DNA from: Hydrangea macrophylla
Taxonomy: Eukaryota > Streptophyta > Magnoliopsida > Cornales > Hydrangeaceae
Assembly: GCA_033977485.1 (NCBI GenBank)
Contig: CM066994.1
Location: forward strand, 43,425,155-43,489,154
Length of the DNA stretch: 64,000 nt
Direction: 5' to 3'
Shown here: positions 46,401-58,330 of the stretch, one piece after another
Layout: every line of letters starts with the position of its first letter
How positions within the stretch are numbered: position 1 is the stretch's first letter
Notes under the pieces: model-generated
The model's database searches: none
What the model was told of the DNA's origin: nothing
The model's input: only the letters and a program-made list of their open reading frames with translations
Translations under genes and position numbers: made by a program

Positions 46401-47024
46401 GCATTTTTGGGAATTTATTTATTCATAGTTAATTTGTTTAACTAAATCAATTTAATTTGCTAAATTGATTAAATTGAGGGGACACAAATACATATAACCT
46501 AAAATACATAAGGTAAAAGTACTTGATGTACTCTTTAAAAGTGGTTAATTTAGCAAAAAAATGTGGTGGATTTAGCTCCACCATTTTAGAATTAGAGTTT
46601 ATTTAAAATTTCAATTAGGATATGTTGGATACCTTTAGATTTGTTTCATATTATTTGGGTAATTGAGTACCGGTAGAGGAACCCAAAAATTATGCCAGAA
46701 CACCTTTTTTGAAATAAATAAAAATAAAAAAGTAAAAGTAAAATATGTCCAAACGACCCAAACATTAAGGGTGCAAATCGCCAAATAAACCAAACATTAA
46801 GGGTGCAAAATACTTTTAATTTATGGTGAATGACTAAAATACCCTTAAATATGTCACATGACTCGCACATGGGTGACTTTCCGTTAATTTTTTACGGAAA
46901 TTTTGACGGAAGGGCCACATTGCAACTCGCTATATACATTAAGGACCAGTTTGAGAAAATTGAAACATTAGGGTGCAAAGTCCAAAACGGTGTATACATT
47001 AGAGGTGCAAAATGCTTTTTACCC

Positions 47025-47932
47025 AAAGGTAGAAGTAGACCTCGAGCTCTGGGGCTTTAAGGGATAGGGAAGGTTTGGAACCCTAACCCAGACCAAGAAG
47101 GGAACTATATCCTTAATCCGGGTTAGACTATCACACACGAGACTCGCCTGGGCTCTCATCGAGACCAACTCACTTCTCTTAAAATTAAGATGCATTAAGG
47201 CTCAAACAACGTCCTTGCTAAACAACTTTTAATTTATAAAAGTAATTTAAGGCTTATTTGGTAATTCAAAGATTCTTTGAGAGATGTCTTAAGTTCAAAC
47301 AAGCCTTAAGCTATTGGATAGTAATTTGATGTAGATTGATGTAATGTGAAATATTGAATAATGAATTAAGGCATGTTTGCTAATTTAAAGGTTTTTTAAA
47401 AGATGTCTTAAGTCTCAAACAAACCTTGCCAAACAAGCCTCAAGTTACTATTCAATTGTAACTTGTGTAGATATATATGATGTGAAATTACCAAATAACA
47501 AAATTAAAAATCCAAAATGGCCAATAAAGCCAATTTAATTTAGAATCTTTGAGGATTTTACATTTTAAGTCTATTTTATAGATTTACTGTGTTCAAGTGG
47601 GACACTTTTGATACGTGAATACACTTCGTCACATATATACGTTTTTTCGAATTTCCTCGAAAGAACCTTCGTCACATATATACGAGGTTAAAAGTTAAAA
47701 GCAACTTTTCCAATATCTTTTGGACATCACTTTCTGCTAAAAGTGCAAGTTTGTGGGTTAAAGCAGTTTGAGTCTTACCTGTCAATTAGACATTTTATCT
47801 TATTAGTCGAATTTGTTTTTGAATTTTTGTGCCCAAAGCTTTATTCTAAATAAAATCATGATTCACGTTATGCACTAGTCCGTGAACTTGAAAGGAATAA
47901 ATTAACTCAAACTCCCTAGTCCCAATTAATAT
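47025..47932. other. AT-rich non-coding
   Basis: Contains two copies of a sentence like GGTAATTCAAAGATTCTTTG followed by AGATGTCTTAAG (47263 and 47375) that also resembles 45020-45045. No coding or RNA gene seen. Confidence 0.5.
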
Positions 47933-48017
47933 GAGTAACATTATGCTTCTCAAATCTAAATTTTAAATCTCATCTCAAATAATGTGGTAATGGGCCCGTA
48001 GGTAATAATGATGAGGT
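47933..48017 (+). mobile_element. Left half of a MITE split by the CACTA element
   Basis: GAGTAACATTATGCTTCTCA and CATCTCAAATAATGTGGTA are inverted complements of 54582-54530. Together the halves make a 172 bp MITE with the same termini as 62295-62479. Confidence 0.7.
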
Positions 48018-48837
48018 CACTTCAATATCACAAAACAGACTTTTTGTGGCGCGCATTTGCACCACAAATACTTTCGTTCGCGCCACAAAAAGTCTTTTCC
48101 GACGCGTTCAACACGTCGCCCGTGCGTCATTTATTCCAGCGTCCCTGATAGTTATTTGTGGCGCGCTAAATGCGCCACAAATAAAAGATATTTGCGTCAA
48201 AAATGGACATCTAGTATTGGGTATATATTGCACCACAAATAGTATATATTGCGCCGCAAATAATTTTCAAAAATTAGTGTTATTGTATTTGCAACGCATG
48301 TATTGCGCCACGAATAATATAGTCAAATTGCTCACAATTGCATTTGTGACGCGATATTTGCGCCACTAATACTATAACCAAATTATCCATGGTAACATTT
48401 GTGACGCAACAAGTTCGCCACAAATACTACATCAGAAATTAAAATTTGGATTTTTTTTTTTTTGCTTTTTTTTCCCCTGTATTGTATACCTGCTATATCA
48501 ATATAATTTAAACCATAAACATAAATTTTATGCTCACAAAATAATCATTTACTTACAAGATCCAACAATTCATACAAAGTATGTAAATAAAGTCACTTAA
48601 TAAATACAAAATCATGTCCATCATATTTAATTCAATACAAATTAAGTCACGAAAGTTTAAGTGTCTCTGAATTCAATCAAAAACAAAATCATTCCAAAGA
48701 CGGCAATCTTCCAATAAAACTCCACACCTGGAAAAAAAAAAAAAAGAAGTAATTTAGTATTTACAATCTACAAGTAATAAGAGATTACAAAAAAGACAAA
48801 AAACAAAAAACATATTATTCCCAAATATTTAAAATTC

Positions 48838-50138
48838 TATTTCTTCGCCTAACTCTCAAAGTGTCGATAAAGTTACATTGCTTAGGCGTGGGTGAGGTGT
48901 CGGTAAAGTTACGTTGCTTAGGCGTGTGTGAGGTGTCGGTAAAGTTTCATACCTTTCCGATTGGCGGTTCTCCATTTCACCCTTCAAACCCCACAATTAC
49001 GTTTTATAAAGCTTAGATGTGTGAAATTCTATTTTTTTGCCTAACTCTCAAATCGGGCATCCGATAAGGGTTCCGTTTGTTCCCACAAGTTTCTTTAGGC
49101 ATGTGTGAGGTGTCGGTAAAGTTTCATTCTTTTTCGATTGGCGGTTCTCCGTTTCACCCGCTCAAACCCCAAAACTACGTTGTATAAAGCTTAGATGTGT
49201 GAAATTCTATTTTTTCGCCAAACTCTCAAACCGGGCATACGATAAGGGTGCCGTTTGTTCCCACAAGTTTCTTTAGGCGTGCGTGAGGTGCCGGTAAAGT
49301 TTCATACCTTTCCGATTGGCGGTTCTCCATTTCACCCGTTCAACCCCAAAACTACGTTTTATAAAGCTTAAATGTGTGAAATTGTATTTTTTGGATAACT
49401 CTCAAATCGGGCATCCGATAAGGGTCCCGTTTGTTCCCACAAGTTTCTTTAGGCGTGTGTGAGTTGTTGGTAAAGTTACGTTGCTTACGGGACGACGGTT
49501 CTTCGTTTCAGCCGTTCAAACCCCAATACTACGTTGTATAAAGTTTAGATGTGTGAAATTCTATTTTTTCGCCAAACTCTAAAATCGGGCATCCGATAAG
49601 GGTCCCATTTATTCCCACAAGTTTCTTTAGGCGTGTGTGAGGTACCGGTAAAGTTTCATACCTTTCCGATTGGCGGTTCTCCATTTCACCATTCAAACCC
49701 CAAAAATACATTTTATAAAGCTTAGATGTGTGAAATTCTATTTTTTCGCCTAACTCTCAAATCGGGCATCCGATAAGGGTCCCGTTTGTTCCCACAAGTT
49801 TCTTTAGGCGTTTGTGAGGTGTCGGTAAAGTTTCATTCCTTTCCGATCGGCGGTTCTCCGTTTCACCCGCTCAAACCCCAAAACTACGTTGTATAAAGCT
49901 TAGATGTGTGAAATTCTATATTTTTGCCAAATTCTCCAATTGGGCATCCGATAAGGGTCCCGTTTGTTCCCACAAGTTTCTTTAGGCATGCGTGAGGTGT
50001 CGATAAAGTTTCATACCTTTCCGATTGGCGGTTTTCTGTTTCGCCCATCAAACCCCAAAACTACGTTTTTTAAAGCTTAGATGTGTGAAATTCTATTTTT
50101 TCGCCTAACTCTCAAATCGGGCATCCGATAAGGGTCCA
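48838..50138 (+). repeat. 177-178 bp tandem array, about 7 copies
   Basis: AAAGCTTAGATGTGTGAAAT or close variants recur with GCTTAG at 49011, 49189, 49366, 49543, 49720, 49898 and 50075, spacings 177-178. Each unit has GGGCATCCGATAAGGGTCC, GTTTGTTCCCACAAGTTTC, TTAGGCGTGTGTGAGGTGTC and CCGATTGGCGGTTCTCC. A partial first unit duplicates the GAGGTGTCGGTAAAGTT part. The array ends at the hAT insertion site. Confidence 0.95.
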
Positions 50139-50156
50139 AAGGCCTTGTGGCCAATG

Positions 50157-50789
50157 TAGAGCTGTACTTGAGCCGAGCTTTAAAAGTTGGCATCCTGCTC
50201 ATGTTTGTGCTTGGCTCGTTTATTATCGAGTCAATCCGAGCCGAGCTTTTATCGAGCCGAGCCTCGAGCCCTTGTTGAGCGGCTCAACTCGTGTACACCT
50301 CTAGTAGCAAGTTTAAGTTGTCAATCAAAATCCACGGACCAAGCTCAATGCTTGACAGTTGGCACATATATATATATATATATATATACATTACTTAAAA
50401 TAATTGCTTGGCACATGAATTTAGGACTGTGCACGTCAATTTTAAATACTTCATATTATACACACATTATGTTTTTATAATTATCATATATATATAATAT
50501 TCTTTCAATTTCAAATACTTTACATTATACACATATCATATTTTTATAATTATCATATATATATTTAAACAAGTCCTTATCAAACCTATTACACGAGCCT
50601 ACTATACAAGCCTTAATCGAGTTGTTCGCGAGCCTTATTGAGCCGAGCCCGAGTGTGCTCTATCTTTGATCGTTTATTAAACGAGCCTGCTATTCAAGCT
50701 CGAGCTTGAATCATTTATTATATGAGCCGAGCTCTGAGCGAGTCAAGCCACGAGCCCTTGTTGAGCGGCTTGGCTCGTGTCCACCCCAA
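50157..50789. mobile_element. Non-autonomous hAT element (633 bp)
   Basis: Perfect 8 bp duplication GGCCAATG (50149-50156 and 50790-50797). Left end TAGAGCTGTACTTGAGCCGA; right end complement TTGGGGTGGACACGAGCCAA. Subterminal GAGCCGAGC repeats are dense at both sides. An internal inverted end at 50285-50305 suggests a composite of two related elements. No transposase. Confidence 0.85.
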
Positions 50790-51436
50790 GGCCAATGGTA
50801 TGACCCCACTTTCTCTTTGGGATGGGTGGGTGGGTGGGTGTTGTTTCAACTCTCCCTATGAAGAGAGATTGCATGAAGAGAGGTTGTTTCAACTCTCCCC
50901 ATAAAAAGTTTTGTGATTCTTAGTAAGGCACATTAACAGTTTCAACTTTCAAGCAACATTTAACTTTTTAACAATGTGTTTTTAACTTTGGACTTTTTGA
51001 TTGAGAGAAGCTTCTATACATGACATTGTTTTGTCCAGTTACTTCTTAGTTCTTATATATAATGCAGCCTCATGAATTCTTAAAATGAAGGAGTTATTTA
51101 CTTTTGTTACTATTAGAAATGCACCAATGAATATATTTGAACACCGAAACAGAGAAATTTCAGCAAGTTATGTCAATCATCCTTAATAGTCTTAAAATTA
51201 CAAAAAATAAAAATAAAAATTCCATTTTTTTGGTTGTTTATCATGGTGAGTGTTTTGCGACACTACATCTTTGTTTGGGTAAATTACACCAACATCCCTT
51301 ATGGTTTAGTATTAGATCATCTAGCCTCATTTGTTTAACAAAAGTACAGTGACATCCCTTCAAAATTTTAAGCTTCCCTAAATTGGCCGTAAATTACACA
51401 CACATGCATACACATCTAAGAAATTGGCCCTAAACT

Positions 51437-51960
51437 ACAATACATATACTTGAGTGACATAAGAATACACACACACACACATGAATACAATTTTGTTCTC
51501 TCTTATTTGTACTGCATGTGTGTGAGATAGAGAGAGAGGGAGAGAGACTGATGAGAGCAAGAGAGAGGGAGAACACACAGAGACCACACACACACATGCA
51601 CAAACAAGAGAGAGAGAGAGAGAGGGGTGTACTTGAATGAAGAGGCGGCGGTGGCGTCCGGCAGAGGGACGCGGCTGTGGAGGCGGCGTCCTGCGTCCGG
51701 CAGAGAGAGATAGAGAGAGAGGGAGAGAGACTGATGAGAGAATGAGAGAGAGAGAGAGAACACATAGAGACCACACACACACACGCACAAACAAGAGAGA
51801 GAGAGAGAGGGAGAGAGAGAGAGAGGGGCGTACTTGAATGAAGAGACGGCGGTGGTGTCCGACAGAGGGAGGCGGTGGCGGCGGTAGCAGTGTCCGGCGT
51901 CCGGCAGAGAGAGGGGTACGTACAGAGTGTGATTAAGAGAGAGAGACTGAGAGAGGGGTC
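51437..51960. repeat. GA/CA-rich block with a duplicated 180-200 bp unit
   Basis: (CA)n and (GA)n tracts with two copies of a unit holding AGAGACTGATGAGAG (51543 and 51726), ACCACACACACACA and GTACTTGAATGAAGAG (51629 and 51830), followed by a GC-rich GGCGGCGG..GTCCGGCAGAG segment. Confidence 0.85.
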
Positions 51961-52035
51961 AGAGCTTCTATAGTGAGATCTGGGAAGTTTTGGGGCTTTT
52001 TGCCTTTTGAGAGCCAAAAACAGGCGGGTCTCTTT

Positions 52036-52230
52036 TTTTTGGCGCAAAAAACTTTTGCTCAATTTTTTCGATGCGTTTATTGCACCGTAAATAAATACTT
52101 AACTTTTTCAGTGCACATATTGCGCCACAAACAACCTTTGATATTTTGGTATTTTATTTACGACATGAAATTTAGCGTCGGGGAAAAAAATGTGTTAAAA
52201 GATTGGACCAATGTCTAGCATCGTAATTTT
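52036..52230 (+). repeat. Second CACTA right-subterminal segment
   Basis: ATTGCACCGTAAATAAATAC, ATTGCGCCACAAAC and TATTTTATTTACGACATGAA parallel 54195-54420 in the same order, but without a CACTA terminus afterwards. Confidence 0.6.
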
Positions 52231-52658
52231 TGTTTATCAGTAGAACTTAGTGAACTACAGTGACCTCTCTGTCTACATATATAATTACCTATACATGTAT
52301 GATTGTAATAACTAAGTCTCTTTAATTAAGCTCGTTTAAAATTAATCATATTAAATTCATTAATGCTACCTTATGAGTTTCACGTAAGTATGATGTTGCA
52401 TTAGGGATCAATACATTTGGAGCTAAGCATGTTTTGAACTTCGCTAAGAAATGTGTTCAGATCAAGTTGTTTCTTCATGTATCAACAGGTTAGTGTAGTT
52501 CTTTTCTTATTAGTGAACTCCCCTCATATTTAACATTGCTTAGATTAACATTACTTCACTAAAGTCCCACAACTTATCATAGATAATAATAGGTAAAGAC
52601 TATTATGTCAATTGCATTAACGTTCTTTGAAAAACTGCATTCATAAAGTAGACTAGGC

Positions 52659-53548
52659 CATGGTTTAGAAAATCGGACCGGACCGGCCGGTTCAACCGGT
52701 TGAATCGCCGACCGGTTAGAGTTCCGGTCTGGGTGGTACCGGCAACCGTTAGTACACATGTGACCGCCCAAACCCGGCGGGTGAACAAGTTCAACCAGAA
52801 AATCGGTGACGATTTTATGCCAGGCCGGTTCGTAAAAAATTAGAAAGTAGTACTTCTCATTGCCACCTGGATGGTCACTGCCTGCTTCTACTCCCATCCC
52901 CGTGCTGGTCAATGACTTCTCGTTGATCGTCATCGCTGGTCGCCAGCCTCCTCTTTGAGCGCCGATGTACTGACCTATAGAGGCAAACCCTTTCTTTATC
53001 TTTCTCCCTCTCTCACTTCGCCTTTACCTTGTTAATTATTTCTACAATACAAATTGTTGGAGACGATCGCGAATTCGAGATGCATATGGCCTTGATTGTA
53101 TATATGGTGGTGACCTGACTATTAATTGCTTTGGCTTTGATTCTCTTTCTTGCCTCTGAAAGAAAAAAGATAAAAACTAGGGTTAATAAAAGGTGAGAGC
53201 TCTAAATGCTTGACAACTCTTAAATTTTGGTGCACAGTAATATGTAAATCTTTGTCAGTTGTCTTTTCTTTTTTTATTTGGGATGTATCCTTAGGAAGGA
53301 TTGGCTTTTCAAATTTGTGGGCTCAAATTTTAAGAATTTTCAGCACTAGAATATTTTTTGTGATATTTTCTAGAATTTTATTTTATACAATATTCAAAGC
53401 TTAAAAATATTCCTAAAAAAATGCCTAAGAATAAATATATTTATTACACATTTATTACATCACGGTTTGATTCCAGTTCACCCGACAGTTGAACCGGTGA
53501 CCTGGTCATTTTTCTGGTTTGATGAATGGTCCGGTTTTTAAAACACTG
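52659..53548. mobile_element. Non-autonomous hAT element (890 bp)
   Basis: Ends CATGGTTTAGAAAATCGGAC and, by complement, CAGTGTTTTAAAAACCGGAC. Flanking 8 bp GACTAGGC (52651-52658) and AACTAGGC (53549-53556), 7 of 8 matching. Subterminal CCGGTTCAACCGG-type repeats at both sides. No transposase frame. Confidence 0.85.
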
Positions 53549-54495
53549 AACTAGGCTGGAAAACCACAAAAAACATATATGTAATCAAAGATGATATAGA
53601 AAATGGATGAAGTAATCTACTCTCAAGATGGTTTCTCAAAGTTAAAGGTCGGATTCTAAAGTACAAGCCTATATCTAAGGTTACTCCGTATAAATTGATA
53701 ATTCTAACAATGTTAACTTCTTATATGTAAGCTGCAAGGGCAATTTGGTCATTTACCATATACATGTTTTTTAACTCCCCGAATAGTCTTAATATTCGAA
53801 TGAGTTCATAGCATCTAACGACATTCAATTCTAGTTTAGTCTTAACAAGTTATGGCATTTTGAAGTATGAAAGGCAGAATAGTCATTTTACAAATAGAAT
53901 CAGACCAAATGGACCCAGCCATTAAATCCTAAACCTCGAATAACTTTTGGGTATGTCACCTTGTGTTATTTGAAGACTTGATTTTTTTACTTTATTAAAG
54001 GTAAGATCTAAGGGCAATTTGGTCATTTTGCGATTATTTACTTTTTTTGTCTCAGCGCCTTTTTTATTGCCATTTTTTAAAAAATGAAATAAAAAACCCA
54101 AAAAAATTTTAAAAAAAAAAAAAAACCAAAATGAAATGGTAATAAAACACCCATAACTATTTTGGTCACTTATTTCCGGCACATTCATTGCGCCATAAAT
54201 AAATACATAGCTATTTGTGGCGCATGTATTGCGCCACAAATAATCACTTAACTATTTCCGGCGTATGTATTACGCCATAAATAACCACTCAACTATTTTC
54301 GGCGCACATATTGCGCCATAAATAACCACTCCACTATTTGTGGCGCATATATGCGCCACAAATCCAAATATTTGACCAGTTTTGCTATTTTATTTACGAC
54401 CTTAAATTTTGCATCGCAAAAAAAAAGGTGCGTCGCAAATAATAAGTATTTGTGATGCGCATCGTGCGCCACAAAAAGTCTCGTTTGTTGTAGTG

Positions 54496-54582
54496 ATCAT
54501 TCAATCAAAATTTAGTAGATCTACTACTACATTATTTGGGATGAGAATTCGGGATTGAGATTTGGGAAGCATAGCATTACTC
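54496..54582 (+). mobile_element. Right half of the MITE split by the CACTA element
   Basis: Begins directly after the CACTA terminus and ends GAAGCATAGCATTACTC, complementary to the left half at 47933. Confidence 0.7.
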
Positions 54583-54739
54583 AACAATATTCATTGACTC
54601 TACCTTTTAAGGGTAGGGCTAAATACACCACGTTTTTCTGCTAAACACATCACCCTATAGTGTTAAAACAACAATGCTAGGGGTACACCTTTACACACCC
54701 AAAAAACATCCACACCTTGAGGTTAACTAATGAGTAGAC

Positions 54740-55330
54740 TTATGTCTATGACTCCAACACCATTTCCAAAGACGCACGATTGGAGGTGGAAGAGGTTGTT
54801 ATATCAAGAGCCATCTATAATGTCAATTTTCGTCTCACGGACGCCAGGATCCATGAGCAGAACATCACCACATTGGCGACTGCACATGGCAGTAGCATCT
54901 CCTCAGCCTCCTACACTATGCCCATAAAGTTATCACATCCGCGATTAAGACCAGTACTTGGGATACTAGCCTTTCATTGAAGTTGGGTTTCAAATTCACC
55001 TTCGAATCAGGCATTCCATACATCACAGATCACAGCAAGGTTGAAATTTCAGGTGATCAGTTTGCGGGGACATACCAATGGGGAGAAACTAATACATCAA
55101 CAACTGTAATGGAGCCCACACTGCCTACGATTGTTGTACCGCCAATGACTAGTGTGAAGGTGAATTTAGCAGCGACAAAAGGTTCGTGCGACGTTCCCTT
55201 CTCGTACACTCAGCATGATGTTCTTACTAATGGGTAGGACCGCACCTACAACAAAGATGATGGCATTTAAACTGGAAAAAACTACTACAACTACAGGATC
55301 GAACCCAAACCAGAAGAGTAGTGATGGCAA
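54740..55330 (+). pseudogene. Aerolysin-like domain protein (plant amaranthin/aerolysin type), pseudogene
   Basis: The stretch resembles the C-terminal aerolysin-like, beta-rich domain that plants fuse to amaranthin-type lectin domains, proteins linked to stress and defence. The first frame (54743-54930) starts around DSNTISKDARLEVEEVV. A frameshift near 54935 leads to a second frame (54977-55237) with SGIPYITDHSKVEISG, a YQWGET motif and GSCDVPFSYTQHDVL, the conserved part of this domain. Stops at 55236, 55269 and 55320 follow. The lectin part is absent upstream. Family placement is from remembered pattern and no search was possible. The gene cannot give a full product. Confidence 0.65.
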
Positions 55331-57809
55331 TTCGATCTAATAATAGATGTTTGTGGGTAGCATCTCTGAAACCCTCACGAGACTCCACTCGTCTACAACG
55401 GATAACCTAGGGGGTTTAAAAGTCTTTTGAATAGATACAAGTAATGTGAAAAATTATCTAGACTTTGATGTGACATTCCAAGGACACTCTATGGTCCAGA
55501 CACAAACATTAATATAACATGTAAAACGAGAAACACATATGGTCAATTCAAACGCCTTTCCTTCACTTGTTTTGATTACTTTTGCACATTAAGGTTGTGT
55601 TAACAAGCTGTTTGAATATATATTTTGTGGCAACCAAATATTCATTCAAGGAAAATTTTACAATATATCCTAGTGGTTTTACGCACATTGGAAATTATGA
55701 TACATCCCAAAGCCTGACAGTTTTTTTTTATCAAAAGACGCCAATTGTGTGGCTATTAGAGTGTCACATGTAAAGTGGCACTTCTTTTGATGCCAAAGTT
55801 AACCAAAAAATTAGTAACCTTCTATAGGAGGTCACAATTTTGTGTTCCGAAATGTTGTAATGAATAGTGGTCACAAATATGTGGACACAACATTTTGTAA
55901 TATGGTCCCAACAAGTTGTAAAGTGGTCCCAAATGGTTATAAAGTGGTTCACGTATGTTGTGCATGCTTGATCCTAATGTGTCATAATGAGGTCTCAAAA
56001 TTTTGTACTTTAATCCAAAAATGCTGTTATTTTTTGCACTTAACATGGATTTTTCTTAGAGAAACATGCCAGATTTATGTTCCGAAAATATACATGACTG
56101 TTAAGTTTTCGAGTCTTCGCAACGAGAGTGACCCTGCGTAGTTTACTTCAATCGATATGGTTTTAACATCGGGCCCAAAGTTTTCCTATGTTCAGAGCAT
56201 TTTGTACTAAAGGTCCTAACATCTTTTAATCAGGTCCCAACAAGATGTAAAGTAGTCCGAGTATGTTGTATTTTGGTCCTGATGTGTTGTAATATTATCT
56301 CAAAATTTTGTAATCTAGTCCCAAAATTTTGTTATTTTATAAACTATTTCCACAAAAAAAGATCATATGTTGTTTGTTTGTGTGTTAGGGTTTGGTAAAA
56401 TTAGGGAAAAAGAGGGGGAGACCCAAAATTTATATTTTGGGGTAGAAGCAAAATTGAACGTGGATGTGGTTTTAGAGGGAAATATCAGTGGGAAACAAAA
56501 ATGCTTACCAAGGGGGCCTTGCCCAAATCGTGTGTTATGCTATGCCCAAAATTATTTATTGTTCGAACCTATGACCCAATTGATATTTTAGTATGACTTA
56601 TTTCTATTTTCCAAAACTTTTGAATAGATACATGAAATGTGAAAGACGTCATAGACTTTGATGTGACATACCAAGGACTCTATGTGGTCCAGACACAAAC
56701 ATTAATATAACATGTAAAACGAGAAACACATATGGTCAGTTCAAACGCCTTTCCTTCACTTGTTTGATTACTTTTGCACATTAAGATTGTGTCAACAAAC
56801 TGTTTGAATAAATATTTTTTGGCAACCAAATATTCTTCAAGGAAAATTCAACAATATATCCTAGTGTTTTTATGCACATTAGAAAGTATGATCATCGCAA
56901 AGTCTGACAGTTTTTTGATCAAAAGATGCCAATTGTGTGGCTATTAGAGTGTCGCATGTAAAGTGGCACTTCTTTTGATGCCAAAGTTAAACTATTAATA
57001 ACCTTCTATAGCAGGTCACAATTTTGGGTCCCAAAATGTTGTAATGAATAGTGGTCACAAATGCTATACTTATGGGGACCTAACATTTTGTAATATGGTC
57101 CAAGCAAGTTGTAAAGTGGTCCCAAATGGCTGTAAAGTGGTTCACGTATGTTGTGCTTGATCCTAATGTGTCAAAATTTTGTAATTTAATCAAAATTTGC
57201 TGTTATTTTTTGCATTAAACATGGGTTTTTCTTAGAGAAACATGCCAGATTTATGTTTTGGAAATATACATGATCCGTAAGTTTTCGAGTATTCACAACG
57301 AGAGTGGCTCTGCGTAGTTTACTTCAATCGATATGGTTTTAATATCGGGCCCAAAGTTTGCCTATGTTCGAAGCTTTTTATACTAAAGGTCCTAACATCT
57401 TTTAAACAAGTCCAAACAAGATGTAAAGTGGTCCCAAATAGTTGTAAAGAGGTCCTAGTATGTTGTATTTTGGTCCTGATGTGTTGTAATATTATCTCAA
57501 AATTTTGTAATCTAATCCCAAAATTTTGTTATTTTGTAAACTTGTTCCGATCCACAAGAAAAGATCATGTGTTGTTTGTTTGTGTGTTAGGGTTTGGTAA
57601 AGTTAGGGAAAAAGTGGGGGAGACCCAAAAATTACATTTTGGGTTTGGAAGCAAAATTGAACATGGATGTGGTTTTAGAGGGAAATATCAGCGCGAAAAA
57701 AATGCTTACCAAAAGGGGGCCTTGCCCAAATCGTGTGTACTAATGCTATGCCCAAAAGTATTCATTGTTGGAACCTATGCCCCAATTGCCCCTTTATAAT
57801 ATCTACTCT

Positions 57810-58330
57810 ATATCTTATGCAATAAATATGTTCAAAGATATATAGAATTCATAAAGATGCTTCTCATACATTTAACAAAATGCAAAGCTTTGTTTTCATA
57901 AATTACAGTAACCTCCCTAGTCAGAAATTGAGTGTTAACAAAAGTAATGATACGTACAAAATTATTAAATACCCGTAAATAAAATTTATGATTTTAAAAA
58001 ATCAATGCATACTTAAATAACAATTTACCATAGGAATAAAATACATACCTTCCTATCCATATTTAAAAAAAAAAAAATAAAAAATAAACACCTTATGTAA
58101 ATTTTTGATTAACTAAAATTTTAACAAATAATACAATAATAATGGTCAATTGATATTTGACCAACGTGGGGAAACTGTTGCTCAACTTATAAAACAAAAA
58201 AGAGGTCCATGTAATTTTCCTATCACAAGGGCTCCCAGTATATTGATTTTACCTCAACCTAACTTAGGAGAAGTCTGTGAAACTATTTCCTTTAAAAAAA
58301 TTTAAAAAAATAAAAAGAATAAAAAGAATA
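57810..58330 (+). repeat. AT-rich sub-repeat, copy 1
   Basis: ATGCTTCTCATACATTTAAC, CAAAATGCAAAGCTTT, ACCTCCCTAGTCAGAAATT and AATTATTAAATACCCGTAAA recur at 60605-60890 and 62900-63330, and in part at 58880-59230. Each copy ends in an A-tract. Confidence 0.8.

Larger units (their letters stand above)
45056..47024. mobile_element. Long-TIR (Mutator-like) element, about 1.97 kb
   Basis: Terminal inverted repeats of about 365 bp: 45056-45420 and 46660-47024, from GGATAAAAAGCATTTTGCAC at the left to its complement at the right. They share TTGCACCCTTAATGTTTG, a Lys-poor AT block and GGTTCCTCTACCG at the inner edge. The core is AT-rich with no transposase. Long inverted repeats fit Mutator-like elements, but I see no 9 bp duplication in the flanks. 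Confidence 0.75.
48018..54495. mobile_element. CACTA-type element, non-autonomous, about 6.5 kb
   Basis: The right terminus on the minus strand is CACTACAACAAACGAGAC, a classic CACTA end, followed by TTTTTGTGGCGC. The left end CACTTCAATATCACAAAACA leads into the identical GACTTTTTGTGGCGC. Both subterminal regions (48041-48430 and 54172-54480) carry many copies, in both orientations, of TTTGTGGCGC..TTTGCGCCACAAAT. No TNP2-type transposase or TNPA frame is visible. The interior holds a 177 bp tandem array, two hAT elements and a GA-rich block. No 3 bp duplication is evident. A second right-end-like segment at 52036-52230 leaves open whether this is one element or two. Confidence 0.8.

Noticed and set aside
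48838..50138. CRISPR-like regular repeats
   Set aside because: Repeats are contiguous 177 bp units without unique spacers, inside a plant transposon.
51430..52062. Minus-strand frame of 210 codons with Ser/Leu/His runs
   Set aside because: It is a translation of the (GA)n/(CA)n block and its duplication; all three frames are equally open and low-complexity.
55842..56141. Open frames of 60-143 codons in the 21 bp repeats
   Set aside because: The period is a multiple of three and lacks stops by chance; frames do not match between repeat copies and no domain is seen.
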